The notes: a model not told the origin generated them from the letters alone. 50,997 nucleotides of DNA from Bacteroidota bacterium (GCA_023409975.1 JAEYQO010000035.1:1-50997), one strand, 5' to 3'; positions 26,282-35,131 are shown, numbered from the stretch's first letter. Made by a program: numbers and translations.

Positions 26282-26600
26282 GCTAACGGCTAACGGCCAT
26301 CTTAGTTGTGAGTTGGGGGTTGTGGCAGTCGCTAGTCGTGAGTCATTAGAGTGATTACCGACAGTCCCATGGTTAGTTGGGGGATGTGAGTTGTGGGTCA
26401 GCCTTGGCTTTGGCCTTCGCTAAACCAGCCAACGGCCAATGGCTAACGGCTAACGGCCTTTATAGTTGTGAGTTGAGGGTTGTGGCAGTCGCTAGTCGTG
26501 AGTCGTGAGTCATTAGAGTGATTACCGACAGTCCCATGGTTAGTTGGGGGATGTGAGTTGTGGGACAGCCTTGGCTTTGGCTTTCGCTATGGCCTTAGCT
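26282..26600 (+). repeat. 160-bp direct duplication containing 7-bp arrays
   Basis: Two copies begin with GCTAACGGCTAACGGCC at 26282 and 26442. Each continues with TAGTTGTGAGTTG (26303, 26463), GGCAGTCGCTAGTCGTGAGTC, ATTACCGACAGTCCCATGG, and a CAGCCTTGGCTTTGGC core. Copy 2 has one additional 7-bp unit in the GTGAGTC run (26497-26511); otherwise the first 110 bases differ at only a few positions. The 3' parts diverge after about 26590. Confidence 0.9.
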
Positions 26601-26656
26601 TTCGCACCAATCCAGCCAATGGCCAACGGCCTGATTGGTGGGTATGTGGGTAAATA

Positions 26657-26705
26657 CACTGACCACTGACCACTGACTACTGACCACTCTGACAACTGAC
26701 CACCG
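26657..26705 (-). repeat. 7-bp tandem array facing inward
   Basis: Plus-strand units CACTGAC three times, TACTGAC, CACTCTG, ACAACTG, ACCACCG in register. The minus strand reads GTCAGTG, like the CAGTAGT array at 16171 and the array at 39738. It is opposite in orientation to the array at 26127. Confidence 0.85.
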
Positions 26706-26722
26706 AATATAAAATAGAACTA

Positions 26723-26731
26723 TTTTCCACA
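26723..26731 (+). promoter_or_regulatory. Candidate DnaA box 1 upstream of nrdJ
   Basis: TTTTCCACA matches the general DnaA box consensus TTWTNCACA. It lies 186 bases before the nrdJ start, in the same orientation as box 2. Confidence 0.4.
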
Positions 26732-26812
26732 AAAGCAACCCCCCACGATTCAGACCTATTAGAGAAAAACCACTATAACGCATGGTGATTGAAATTCATT
26801 GCCTAAGGTGAA

Positions 26813-26821
26813 TTATCCACA
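26813..26821 (+). promoter_or_regulatory. Candidate DnaA box 2 upstream of nrdJ
   Basis: TTATCCACA, the perfect high-affinity DnaA box, 90 bases from box 1 (start to start) and about 50 bases before the putative -7 element of nrdJ. Confidence 0.5.
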
Positions 26822-26863
26822 GGGGCCGGGATAAATAAAGCAGCCGCCTCAGGAGGGTTTTGA

Positions 26864-26871
26864 TAATTTCG
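26864..26871 (+). promoter_or_regulatory. Probable -7 element for nrdJ
   Basis: TAATTTCG differs from TAnnTTTG at one position and is located 45 bases before the nrdJ ATG. No cobalamin riboswitch B12 box was recognised in this leader. Confidence 0.35.
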
Positions 26872-26916
26872 TTTACAGTCAAACCGATCTAATAAAAACT
26901 TCAAAATATTAAGCCC

Positions 26917-29900
26917 ATGAGTGCGAAAACAAAGTCAAAAGGCAGTGGCCTCTCCTTCCAGCGCCACTACACCCGTGAAGGCGTTAGCCCCTTCGATATG
27001 TTCGAATACGACTACCGCACCTCGGTCATACGTAACCCCAACGGAGAGAAGGTATTTGAGATGACGGATGTTGAGGTCCCGAAACACTGGTCGCAGATCG
27101 CTACCGATATTCTCGCTCAAAAGTACTTCCGCAAAGCGGGTGTACCCCAGCCGGATGGCAGCCTCGGCAGGGAAAAGTCGATCAAACAGGTGGCTCACCG
27201 CCTTGCCCATTGCTGGAGGAGCTGGGGCGAACGCTATGGTTACTTCGCATCTGGCAATGATGCACAGGTCTTCTACGATGAACTGATCTACAGCATCCTG
27301 CACCAAAGCTGTGCTCCTAACTCACCACAATGGTTCAATACAGGTTTGTACAGCAGTTATGGCATCGACGGTACCCCACAGGGCCACTATTACGTTGACC
27401 CTGAAACCGGAATTCTGGAGAAGTCGAAGAACGCGTACGAACGTCCTCAACCCCATGCCTGCTTCATCCTGAGCGTGGATGATGATCTGGTGAACGACGG
27501 TGGCATCATGGACCTCTGGGTTCGCGAAGCCAGGATCTTCAAATACGGTTCCGGTGTCGGTACCAATTACTCTAATATCCGCGCTGAAGGCGAAAAGCTG
27601 AGTGGTGGTGGCACCTCCAGCGGCCTGATGAGCTTCCTGAAAATCGGCGACCGAGCTGCGGGCGCCATCAAAAGCGGCGGTACCACCCGCCGTGCGGCCA
27701 AAATGGTATGCCTCGACCTCGATCACCCCGAAGTCATCGACTTCATCGACTGGAAGGTCGAAGAGGAGAAGAAGGTTGCTGCCCTCATCGCAGCAGGTTA
27801 TTCCTCCGACTACGAAGGAGAAGCCTACCGTACTGTTTCGGGTCAGAACTCCAACAACTCCGTAAGGATCCCTAACGAATTCTTCCGCAGACTCACAAAC
27901 AACGAGAACTGGGATATGACCGCCCGCAGCGACGGCAGGGTGATGAAGAGCCTGCCCGCCAAAGAAATCTGGGAAAAGATTGCTTATTCCGCCTGGCGTT
28001 GCGCAGACCCCGGTACGCAATATGATTCTACCATCAACGAGTGGCATACCTGTCCCGAAGGAGGCAGGATCAGGGCATCAAACCCCTGTTCAGAATACAT
28101 GTTCCTGGACAATACCGCCTGTAACCTGGCCTCGCTTAACCTGCGTCGTTTCTTTAACGAAGAGAACAACACCTTCGATGTAGAAGGCTTCGAATACATG
28201 ACCCGCCTCTGGACGGTAGTGCTGGAAGTATCGGTACTGATGGCACAGTTCCCTTCACCAGAAGTAGCACAACTGAGCTACGACTACCGTACCCTCGGCC
28301 TCGGTTATGCCAACCTCGGTTCCATGCTGATGGTGAGCGGTATTCCTTACGACAGTGAAAAAGCAAGAGCCATCGCAGGAGCTATCACCGCTATCATGAA
28401 TGGCGTTGCCTACAGAACCTCAGCAGAAATGGCTAAGGCTTTGGGTGCCTTCCCACGATTCGAAGAAAATCGCGAGCACATGCTGCGGGTAATGCGTAAC
28501 CACAGAGCCGCCGCGTACGATGCCTCAGAGGCGTACGAAGGACTCGAGATCAAACCGATGGGCATCAACGCCAAGTACTGTCCTGACTACCTGTTGAAGG
28601 CTGCTACAAAAGCCTGGGACGATGCAGTACAAATGGGTGAGAAACATGGCTACCGGAATGCACAGGCAACGGTGATCGCACCAACGGGTACGATCGGTCT
28701 GGTAATGGACTGTGATACCACAGGTATCGAACCAGACTTCGCCCTCGTGAAGTTCAAAAAGCTTTCTGGTGGTGGATATTTCAAAATCATCAACCAGTCC
28801 ATCCCTGCAGCCCTGAAAAACCTGGGATATAAAGCAGAGGAGATCGATGCGATCGTTAAACACGCAAAAGGCCATGGCACATTCGCCGGTGCTCCTTTCA
28901 TCAACCACCAGACCCTGAGCGAAAAAGGATTTATCGCTGAGGAGCTGAAAAAGCTGGATGCCGCGGTGGAGAGTGCTTTCGAGATCGGCTTCGTATTCAA
29001 CGTGTACACGCTCGGTGAAGAATGTCTGAAGAGACTGGGCTTCACTGCAGAACAATATTTTGCTCCGGATTTCAGTCTGCTGGAAGAACTCGGATTCAGC
29101 GATGAGCAGATCGAAGCGGCCAATGACTACGTCTGCGGCACCATGACGGTGGAAGGCGCACCATACCTGAAACCAGAACACCTGCCGGTATTCGATTGCG
29201 CCAATAAATGCGGCAAGAAGGGGCAGCGCTTCATTCATGCTCATGGCCATATCAGGATGATGGGTGCTACCCAGCCGTTCATCTCCGGGGCCATTTCCAA
29301 GACCATCAACCTGCCTCATGAGGCAACGGTAGACGAAATCAAGGATTGCTACTACCTGAGCTGGCAGTTGGGCATCAAGGCCTGTGCGCTATACCGCGAC
29401 GGTTCCAAACTGAGTCAGCCTCTGAGCAATAAGAGCGATAAAAAGAAGAAAGCGGGCGAAGACACCGTTAAGGAAGAAGTCAATATCAATAGCAACCAGA
29501 TCGTAGATCTCGGACAACTGACCATCGACGACCTGCTGGAAGAGGTGAACAAAAGGGTGCAGGCCAGTCCGGATACCCAACTGAAGCGTCAGCTCAGCCG
29601 TATCGTGGAGCGCAAGCAGTTACCCGCCAAACGCCGGGGCTATACCTTCAAAGCCAAGGTAGGCGGTCAGCCGCTCTTCGTTCGCACTGGTGAGTACGAC
29701 GATGGAACTCCGGGTGAGATCTTCCTGGATATGGCCAAGGAAGGAGCCACCATGCGGAGTCTGATGAACAGCTTTGCAATAGCCGTTTCCGTAGGTCTGC
29801 AATACGGTGTGCCTATGGAGGAGTTTGTTGATAAGTTCACCTTCACAAGGTTTGAGCCTTCCGGTGTGGTAGAACATCCGAATATCAAATCCGCTACCTC

Positions 29901-30237
29901 TGTGCTCGATTTCGTCTTCAGACTGCTGGCTTATGAGTACCTCGACCGTACGGACCTTGTGCATGTGCCCGATCCCGAAAGACTGAAAAAGGACGACAAC
30001 AGCGCCGCACAACAGGAGCTGTCACAGGTTCGGGTCACTGCTCCCACAGCACAGAAACAAAAAGCCCCCCTGGCACCAAAACCCGTTGGAGCAGCACTCC
30101 CCGACACCTCTGAGGTAAAGAAAATGATGGGTACAAGTGCAGATGCACCAGCCTGTCGAAACTGTGGCAATATCACGCTTCGCAACGGCACCTGCTATAT
30201 GTGCCCGAACTGTGGTACCACCACAGGCTGTAGCTAG
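26917..30237 (+). CDS. nrdJ: Adenosylcobalamin-dependent (class II) ribonucleotide reductase
   Basis: 1106 residues. The class II RNR catalytic barrel is recognisable by SCAPNSPQWFNTG (about 131-143), ACFILSVDDDL (about 180), the active-site motif NPCSEYMFLDNTACNLASLNL (N-x-C-x-E, about 388-408, in two blocks) and APTGTIGLVMDCDTTGIEPDF (about 588-608, in two blocks). Around 900-1020 is the TSCPD-type domain (TGEYDDGTPGEIFLDM). The C-terminus is a Cys-rich zinc-ribbon-like tail (CRNCGNITLRNGTCYMCPNC, then GCS) that should supply the redox-active thiols. It reduces ribonucleoside diphosphates using coenzyme B12, independent of oxygen. Single-gene unit with its own terminator. Two DnaA-box matches lie upstream. 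Confidence 0.95.
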   Translation: MSAKTKSKGSGLSFQRHYTREGVSPFDMFEYDYRTSVIRNPNGEKVFEMTDVEVPKHWSQIATDILAQKYFRKAGVPQPDGSLGREKSIKQVAHRLAHCWRSWGERYGYFASGNDAQVFYDELIYSILHQSCAPNSPQWFNTGLYSSYGIDGTPQGHYYVDPETGILEKSKNAYERPQPHACFILSVDDDLVNDGGIMDLWVREARIFKYGSGVGTNYSNIRAEGEKLSGGGTSSGLMSFLKIGDRAAGAIKSGGTTRRAAKMVCLDLDHPEVIDFIDWKVEEEKKVAALIAAGYSSDYEGEAYRTVSGQNSNNSVRIPNEFFRRLTNNENWDMTARSDGRVMKSLPAKEIWEKIAYSAWRCADPGTQYDSTINEWHTCPEGGRIRASNPCSEYMFLDNTACNLASLNLRRFFNEENNTFDVEGFEYMTRLWTVVLEVSVLMAQFPSPEVAQLSYDYRTLGLGYANLGSMLMVSGIPYDSEKARAIAGAITAIMNGVAYRTSAEMAKALGAFPRFEENREHMLRVMRNHRAAAYDASEAYEGLEIKPMGINAKYCPDYLLKAATKAWDDAVQMGEKHGYRNAQATVIAPTGTIGLVMDCDTTGIEPDFALVKFKKLSGGGYFKIINQSIPAALKNLGYKAEEIDAIVKHAKGHGTFAGAPFINHQTLSEKGFIAEELKKLDAAVESAFEIGFVFNVYTLGEECLKRLGFTAEQYFAPDFSLLEELGFSDEQIEAANDYVCGTMTVEGAPYLKPEHLPVFDCANKCGKKGQRFIHAHGHIRMMGATQPFISGAISKTINLPHEATVDEIKDCYYLSWQLGIKACALYRDGSKLSQPLSNKSDKKKKAGEDTVKEEVNINSNQIVDLGQLTIDDLLEEVNKRVQASPDTQLKRQLSRIVERKQLPAKRRGYTFKAKVGGQPLFVRTGEYDDGTPGEIFLDMAKEGATMRSLMNSFAIAVSVGLQYGVPMEEFVDKFTFTRFEPSGVVEHPNIKSATSVLDFVFRLLAYEYLDRTDLVHVPDPERLKKDDNSAAQQELSQVRVTAPTAQKQKAPLAPKPVGAALPDTSEVKKMMGTSADAPACRNCGNITLRNGTCYMCPNCGTTTGCS

Positions 30238-30272
30238 AGGATTAGCGCCTTTCCATAAATCTCACAACCACG

Positions 30273-30304
30273 CAAAAGCCGTCCATTCCGGACGGCTTTT
30301 GTAT
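30273..30304 (+). terminator. Rho-independent terminator after nrdJ
   Basis: Stem CAAAAGCCGTCC / GGACGGCTTTTG (30273-30284, 30290-30301) with a 5-base loop and following T-rich bases. Confidence 0.9.
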
Positions 30305-30355
30305 TTTCCGGCAATTAACGAACTTTACGAGCTTCAGATTCAAATTGTTAGAAAG

Positions 30356-31255
30356 ATGGGATTTATTGTAATAGCTGTTTTACTGATCATTGTAGCCATG
30401 GCCATTCCAAAAATGGACCCGAGAGCGAGGAACCTTGGCAAGCCGCTGCAGGCCCTGGCAGGCATCCTGTTTCTGATCGGGATAGCTACTGCCTGTGTCA
30501 TCCAGATTGAAGCAGGGTTTATCGGCGTGCAGAAATTGTTCGGTAAAGTCCAGAAGAACGTATTGCACAGCGGACTGCATATGATCAATCCTCTGGTGGA
30601 TGTGATCGAAGTGGATGTGCGGACCCAGAACTATACTATGAGCGGTGTTCATGACGAGGGTATGGCTCAAAGCGACGATGCCATAAGGGTGCTGACTGCC
30701 GATGGTCTTGAAGTGACCATCGACCTGACGGTGCTTTACCGGGTCATCCCCGAAGACGCTCCCGACATGATCCGTGAAATCGGGATGGATTACCGCGACA
30801 AGGTTGTCCGCCCCATCACACGAACCCACATCCGGGACAATGCCGTCTACTATGATGCGATTTCCCTGTACTCCACCCGCCGCGATGAATTCCAGTCGCG
30901 CATACATAAGAGCATAGAAACGGAATTCAAAAATCGGAACCTTTTACTGGAGAACCTGCTGGTCAGGAACATCACACTGCCTGCTTCAGTTAAGAATGCC
31001 ATCGAAGCAAAGATCAACGCAGAACAGGAAGCGCAGAAAATGCAATTCGTCCTGCAAAAGGAAACACAGGAAGCCGAGCGTAAGCGCGTGGAGGCTAAGG
31101 GTATCTCTGACTATCAGAAGATCATCAGCGAGAGCCTTTCCGAGCGCCAGCTACAGTATGAGCAGATCAAGGCTATGAAAGAACTTGCTGCCTCACAGAA
31201 CGCAAAAGTGATCATGATGGGCAAAGGCACTCCGGTAATACTCGACGCGAAATAG
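30356..31255 (+). CDS. Prohibitin-like SPFH/band 7 membrane protein
   Basis: 299 residues from the ATG at 30356 (MGFIVIAVLLIIVAMAIP); the frame is open back to 30137, but that part overlaps the end of nrdJ and the terminator. Two N-terminal hydrophobic segments (2-18 and 34-54) anchor it. The SPFH domain follows (about 60-225) with GLHMINPLVD, the SDDAIRVLTADGLEVTIDLTV strand pair and YRDKVVRPITR. A charged helical coiled-coil region rich in Glu, Lys and Gln (about 220-285) is typical of prohibitins. These proteins form ring-like membrane scaffolds that hold proteases or organise lipid microdomains. Monocistronic by position; no strong promoter identified. Confidence 0.88.
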   Translation: MGFIVIAVLLIIVAMAIPKMDPRARNLGKPLQALAGILFLIGIATACVIQIEAGFIGVQKLFGKVQKNVLHSGLHMINPLVDVIEVDVRTQNYTMSGVHDEGMAQSDDAIRVLTADGLEVTIDLTVLYRVIPEDAPDMIREIGMDYRDKVVRPITRTHIRDNAVYYDAISLYSTRRDEFQSRIHKSIETEFKNRNLLLENLLVRNITLPASVKNAIEAKINAEQEAQKMQFVLQKETQEAERKRVEAKGISDYQKIISESLSERQLQYEQIKAMKELAASQNAKVIMMGKGTPVILDAK

Positions 31256-31333
31256 AAGAAACCTCAGCATTTCACATCTTATTTATTACCATTTCGCTAA
31301 CGATTCCAGTCCCGGAAATCGCGGCGGATGCGT

Positions 31334-31341
31334 TAAATTTG
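31334..31341 (+). promoter_or_regulatory. -7 element for the DinB/sulfatase unit
   Basis: TAAATTTG followed by C, a full match to TAnnTTTG, 32 bases upstream of the ATG at 31374. Confidence 0.55.
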
Positions 31342-31373
31342 CATAAATTTATATCTAACAAATAAAACCAGAA

Positions 31374-31913
31374 ATGGACGATAGTCATGAACAGGTGGCC
31401 TACCCGGTAGGCCGTTACGAGGCACCAGACAGATACCTGCCCGAATTGCAGACTGAATGGATAGCCGCTATTGAGGCCCTGCCACGCTGGCTGGACCTTT
31501 GCATCGAAAACCTGGATGCAGAACAACTGGATACCCCCTACCGTCAGGGAGGCTGGACCATCAATCAGGTGATCCATCATATCGCAGACAGCCATATGAA
31601 TGCCTATATCAGATTGAAACTGGCATTGACGGAAGAGAGTCCGGTAATTAAACCTTATGATGAAAAACTCTGGGCAGAACTTCCCGATGTCGATGCAGTA
31701 CCGGTGAATGTTTCCATCACCCTCTTGCATGCCTTGCACCGGCGCTGGGGAGCTATCCTGAGAAATATGAACGAAGAAGATTGGGAAAGAACCTATTACC
31801 ACCCAGAACATGAGCATTATGTACCCATCTGGGAAATGACGGATCTCTATGCCTGGCATGGCCGTCACCATATGGAACAGATACGCAGACTGAGGCAGAG
31901 GATGAACTGGTAG
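31374..31913 (+). CDS. DinB-fold putative metal-dependent hydrolase/transferase, YfiT/BstA-like
   Basis: 179 residues. The N-terminal YPVGRYEAPDRY and the motif GGWTINQVIHHIADSHMN (about 59-76), with PIWEMTDLYAWHGRHHMEQI (about 142-161), are hallmarks of the YfiT/BstA group of the DinB superfamily. The conserved His residues (about 68 and in WHGRHH) bind a divalent metal. Firmicute members transfer bacillithiol; Bacteroidota homologues are annotated the same way, but whether this organism uses bacillithiol cannot be judged here. The stop is followed after three bases by the start of the sulfatase gene, so they form an operon. Confidence 0.88.
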   Translation: MDDSHEQVAYPVGRYEAPDRYLPELQTEWIAAIEALPRWLDLCIENLDAEQLDTPYRQGGWTINQVIHHIADSHMNAYIRLKLALTEESPVIKPYDEKLWAELPDVDAVPVNVSITLLHALHRRWGAILRNMNEEDWERTYYHPEHEHYVPIWEMTDLYAWHGRHHMEQIRRLRQRMNW

Positions 31914-31916
31914 CGC

Positions 31917-33848
31917 ATGAAAGCTGTATATCCACCCGTAAAACGAGTCATATTACAATTGGTCTTACTCCTGCTCCTTTACTTTGTGAGCAGGAGCATC
32001 TTTACTTTCATCAATCTCGACCAGTTCGACGGACTGGAAATTCCAGAGTTTCTCCGGCTCAGCGTCGCCGCTTTACGTTTCGATATCTCCGCCATTCTGA
32101 GTATCAATGCCCTGTACATTGTCCTGATCCTTTTGCCGCTGCCACTCTGGAAGTGGAAGACCTGGCGCAGTCTGCTGCAGGGGTTGTTCGTGACCACCAA
32201 TGCCATCGCCCTGGCCTTCGAAGTAGGCGACTGGGCTTACTACGCCTTCAACTTCAAGCGCTCCACCATCGATGTGCTGGATATGATCACCCGTAAAGGG
32301 GATTTCCTGGCCCAGCTCCCGCATTTTATGACCGATTTCTGGTATGCACCCCTGGCTTTTATCCTGTTGGTCGCAGGCCTTTGGAAAGCCAATCAATGGA
32401 TCGCCCGGAAAGCGCCGCTGCACGAGCAGCCTGAAGCCGGTCCCTGGGCAATTTATGGCGGAAAGCTGGCGACGCTGGTAGTCATTGCCGGACTGACCCT
32501 CATTGGCATCCGGGGCGGCCTCCAGTATATCCCCATCGGTAATGGCAACGCCCTGACGGTGACGAACCGGCATGCCCACACCGCCATCGTCCTGAACACA
32601 CCCTTCAGTATCATGCACAGCTACTCCGGGCAGATGCAGGAAGTTCACGTAATTCCCGAAGAACAGTTGTCCAGTTACTTTAATCCGGTCAAGGATTACT
32701 CCGGCAAATCCTTCCAGAAGAAGAACGTAGTCTATATCATTCTGGAAGGCTTTTCAAAAGAGTTCACCGGCCTCGGCGGCCTGAATAGTTATACGCCATT
32801 TCTCGACAGCCTGATGGAGCATTCGGTCGTAGCCACACAGGGTTATGCAAACGGCCTGCGTTCTGCAGAAGGGATTCCTGCCATCATCTCGGGCATACCC
32901 GCGCTGATGGATGAGCCTATTACCACCTCATCTTACGGCACCAACAGACTTACCTCCCTTCCGGCCCTGCTGCAGGAAAAAGGCTATGAAACAGCGTTTT
33001 TCCATGGGGGCACCAACGGCACCATGAGCTTCGATCTTTATGCAGCCAATGCAGGGTTCGCCAGATACTTCGGAAGGGATGAATATCCCAATCCTGCCGA
33101 TTTCGATGGGAGCTGGGGTATCTGGGATGAGCCCTACCTGCAGTACTTCGCAAAGCAGCTCAATACCATTCGACAGCCCTTTGTCGCTTCAGTGTTCACG
33201 CTCAGCTCACACGATCCATTCAAAGTACCGGAGCAGTATAAAGACCTGCTTCCTAAGGGGGATCATCCGGTTCATCAAACCATCGCCTATACCGATATGG
33301 CCCTGCGGCGGTTCTTTGAGCAGGCTGCACAGGAGCCCTGGTTCGGGAACACGGTTTTTGTCATCACTGCAGACCATAGTTCACCCATTTCTTCCGACCC
33401 CTACTATTCCAGCTTCAACCTGGGCCGCTACGAGATACCGATCATATTCTACGATCCGGGCAATCCTTCTTTCAGGGGAAGCATCGACAAGACGGTCCAG
33501 CAGATTGATATTCTACCCACGCTGCTCGACTACCTGGGATATAACAAACCATTCTTCTCCTTTGGTCATAGCGCCCTCAGAGAAGAAGGCCCCGAGTTTG
33601 TGATCAACGCCAACGGCAGCGGGTACCAATGGTATATGAATGGCTACCTGCTCACTGCCAATGAGCTGGAACCGCTGGCATTATACCATTTGCGCACCGA
33701 TAGCCTCTGCACTACGAACCTTCTCAGTGAGCAGCAGGCCCTGGCTGAAAAAGAGCTGATCCCGTATTTCCACGCATTCGTTCAGCTTTATCGCGCAGCT
33801 ATTATTCGCAACAGGCTGTTTTACGATCAGGGCTGGTCGGTGCAGTAA
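31917..33848 (+). CDS. LtaS-like membrane sulfatase (alkaline phosphatase superfamily)
   Basis: 643 residues. Five N-terminal membrane segments (about 9-30, 45-70, 78-100, 135-155, 170-195) precede a periplasmic sulfatase domain from about 270. Metal-site residues visible: Glu in NVVYIILEGFSKEF (about 280), candidate nucleophile Ser in NGLRSAEGIPAI (about 322), Asp-His in VFVITADHSSPISS (about 482-495), and HDPF (about 433). This matches the LTA synthase / phosphoethanolamine transferase-like family, which modifies or builds glycerophosphate-containing envelope polymers. Lipoteichoic acid is not expected in a Gram-negative, so a phosphoglycerol or phosphoethanolamine transferase role is more plausible (inference). 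Confidence 0.88.
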   Translation: MKAVYPPVKRVILQLVLLLLLYFVSRSIFTFINLDQFDGLEIPEFLRLSVAALRFDISAILSINALYIVLILLPLPLWKWKTWRSLLQGLFVTTNAIALAFEVGDWAYYAFNFKRSTIDVLDMITRKGDFLAQLPHFMTDFWYAPLAFILLVAGLWKANQWIARKAPLHEQPEAGPWAIYGGKLATLVVIAGLTLIGIRGGLQYIPIGNGNALTVTNRHAHTAIVLNTPFSIMHSYSGQMQEVHVIPEEQLSSYFNPVKDYSGKSFQKKNVVYIILEGFSKEFTGLGGLNSYTPFLDSLMEHSVVATQGYANGLRSAEGIPAIISGIPALMDEPITTSSYGTNRLTSLPALLQEKGYETAFFHGGTNGTMSFDLYAANAGFARYFGRDEYPNPADFDGSWGIWDEPYLQYFAKQLNTIRQPFVASVFTLSSHDPFKVPEQYKDLLPKGDHPVHQTIAYTDMALRRFFEQAAQEPWFGNTVFVITADHSSPISSDPYYSSFNLGRYEIPIIFYDPGNPSFRGSIDKTVQQIDILPTLLDYLGYNKPFFSFGHSALREEGPEFVINANGSGYQWYMNGYLLTANELEPLALYHLRTDSLCTTNLLSEQQALAEKELIPYFHAFVQLYRAAIIRNRLFYDQGWSVQ

Positions 33849-33862
33849 CAGCGAACTTTTCC

Positions 33863-33870
33863 TACCTTAG
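33863..33870 (+). promoter_or_regulatory. Possible -7 element for the 33891 gene
   Basis: TACCTTAG, one mismatch from TAnnTTTG, 20 bases before the ATG at 33891. Confidence 0.3.
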
Positions 33871-33890
33871 GTGGCAAATTCATAACAACT

Positions 33891-34355
33891 ATGGAAAGAG
33901 GCCTGCTCGATTTACACAATTTCATGCGCTGGGTAATACTTGTTTTGGCGCTGATCACCATTATCAGAAGCCTGAATGGCATGAACAGTGGGAAGATCTT
34001 CACAAAAGGCGATCGCAAAACGGCCCTGTTTCTCATGATTGCCACAGATATCCAGTTGTTGCTGGGATTGTTTCTATATTTCAGCAAAGGCTGGTTCAAT
34101 GCTCTCACCTCAGGCAATGTCATGAGCGTGGCCTATAACAGGTTCTTTGCGGTAGAACACCTGCTGGGAATGATCATCGCCCTGGTGCTGATTCATGCTG
34201 GCTATGCCGCCACAAAACGAAACATTGCGGATGCTTCCAGATATAAGAAATTGTTCTGGTACACACTGGTCGCTTTAGTGGTCATTCTGATCTCAATCCC
34301 CTGGCCGTTCCGCGAAGCGGTAGCCCGTCCATGGTTCCCCGGAATGTCTGTGTAA
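33891..34355 (+). CDS. Four-span membrane protein of unknown function
   Basis: 154 residues with hydrophobic segments at about 12-27, 46-63, 85-105 and 120-138. Histidines sit at or near membrane edges (LLDLHNFMRW, FAVEHLLGM, ALVLIHAGYA), a pattern reminiscent of haem-binding four-helix membrane proteins, but I cannot assign a family. It starts 42 bases after the sulfatase gene and ends 6 bases before the acyltransferase, so it probably belongs to an envelope-related operon. No catalytic signature seen. Confidence 0.75.
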   Translation: MERGLLDLHNFMRWVILVLALITIIRSLNGMNSGKIFTKGDRKTALFLMIATDIQLLLGLFLYFSKGWFNALTSGNVMSVAYNRFFAVEHLLGMIIALVLIHAGYAATKRNIADASRYKKLFWYTLVALVVILISIPWPFREAVARPWFPGMSV

Positions 34356-34361
34356 ACACGC

Positions 34362-35099
34362 ATGAACCGAATCATCTTACAGATACCTTTTACCTTTTTT
34401 GTACTGGCAACATTCGTTGCCAGTATCATTTTAGCCTTTCCCATTCTGTTCCTGATCGGACTACGCGATACCACTGGTGCCAGAAAGTGCATCACCACCA
34501 TCGTCAGGTACTGGGCAAAAGGGTGGCTTTGGCTCATCGGAATGCCGCTGAGAAAGCAGGGCAGGTTTCCGGCAGGAGAGAAGTATGTGATTGTAGCCAA
34601 TCACATTTCTTACCTCGATACCGTCAATATCTACGCGGCCATACCGGAATACTTCAGAACGCTCGCCAAAAAGGAAATGGTGCGTGTTCCACTGTTCGGC
34701 TTCATTTATAAGCAACTGGCGATCCTTGTCGACCGGAGCAGTCCCGAAAGCCGTGCGCGCAGCATGCGCCTCATGTGGCGGCAGCTACGTCAGGAATGTC
34801 ACATTACCATTTTCCCCGAAGGTACCTTCAACGAGACGGAAGAGCCCATGAAAGATTTCTTCGATGGTGCCTTCCGACTGGCAATCAATACACAGGTGCC
34901 TGTGTTACCGCTCTTGTTTCCCGACACGGTCGACCGATGGCATTACAGCGGCTGGTGGAAACTCTGGCCCGGACGCAATAGGGCGGTTTTCCTGGAGCCA
35001 GTTCGCGTAGAAGGCCTGACCATGTCCGATCTTAATCAGTTAAAGGAAGAAGTACGGCTTCAGATGGCTGCGCGGCTAGTGGAGCTACGGGGTAATTGA
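34362..35099 (+). CDS. 1-acyl-sn-glycerol-3-phosphate acyltransferase (PlsC-like)
   Basis: 245 residues. An N-terminal membrane segment (about 5-32) precedes the acyltransferase motifs: NHISYLD (the NHx4D catalytic motif, about 79-85), substrate motif FPEGTF (about 148-153), and VPVLPLLF (about 179-186). The family transfers an acyl chain to lysophosphatidic acid at the inner membrane, making phosphatidic acid; some members act on other lysolipids. The stop codon at 35099 overlaps or abuts the ychF leader region, but ychF has its own -7 element just downstream. Confidence 0.9.
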   Translation: MNRIILQIPFTFFVLATFVASIILAFPILFLIGLRDTTGARKCITTIVRYWAKGWLWLIGMPLRKQGRFPAGEKYVIVANHISYLDTVNIYAAIPEYFRTLAKKEMVRVPLFGFIYKQLAILVDRSSPESRARSMRLMWRQLRQECHITIFPEGTFNETEEPMKDFFDGAFRLAINTQVPVLPLLFPDTVDRWHYSGWWKLWPGRNRAVFLEPVRVEGLTMSDLNQLKEEVRLQMAARLVELRGN

Positions 35100-35131
35100 C
35101 CGTATCAGTTACGCTTATTCCTGCGAACCCC

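Larger units (their letters stand above)
26169..26916. other. Gene-free spacer (largest repeat island) between paralog 2 and nrdJ
   Basis: About 750 bases without a gene. In order: terminator (26197), 7-bp array (26234-26275), a 160-bp direct duplication rich in 7-bp repeats (26282-26600), core sequence also found inverted at 16630-16700, an inward-facing 7-bp array (26657-26705), two DnaA-box matches and the nrdJ promoter region. Confidence 0.7.

Noticed and set aside
26750..26916. Cobalamin riboswitch expected before a B12-dependent reductase
   Set aside because: The leader lacks a recognisable B12 box; CAGGAGGG at about 26849-26857 is only a superficial likeness.
27322..28047. 241-codon open frame antisense to nrdJ (and a 264-codon one at 28525-29319)
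   Set aside because: They lie wholly inside the strongly conserved nrdJ sequence and their products match no known family; GC-rich third positions of nrdJ create open antisense frames.
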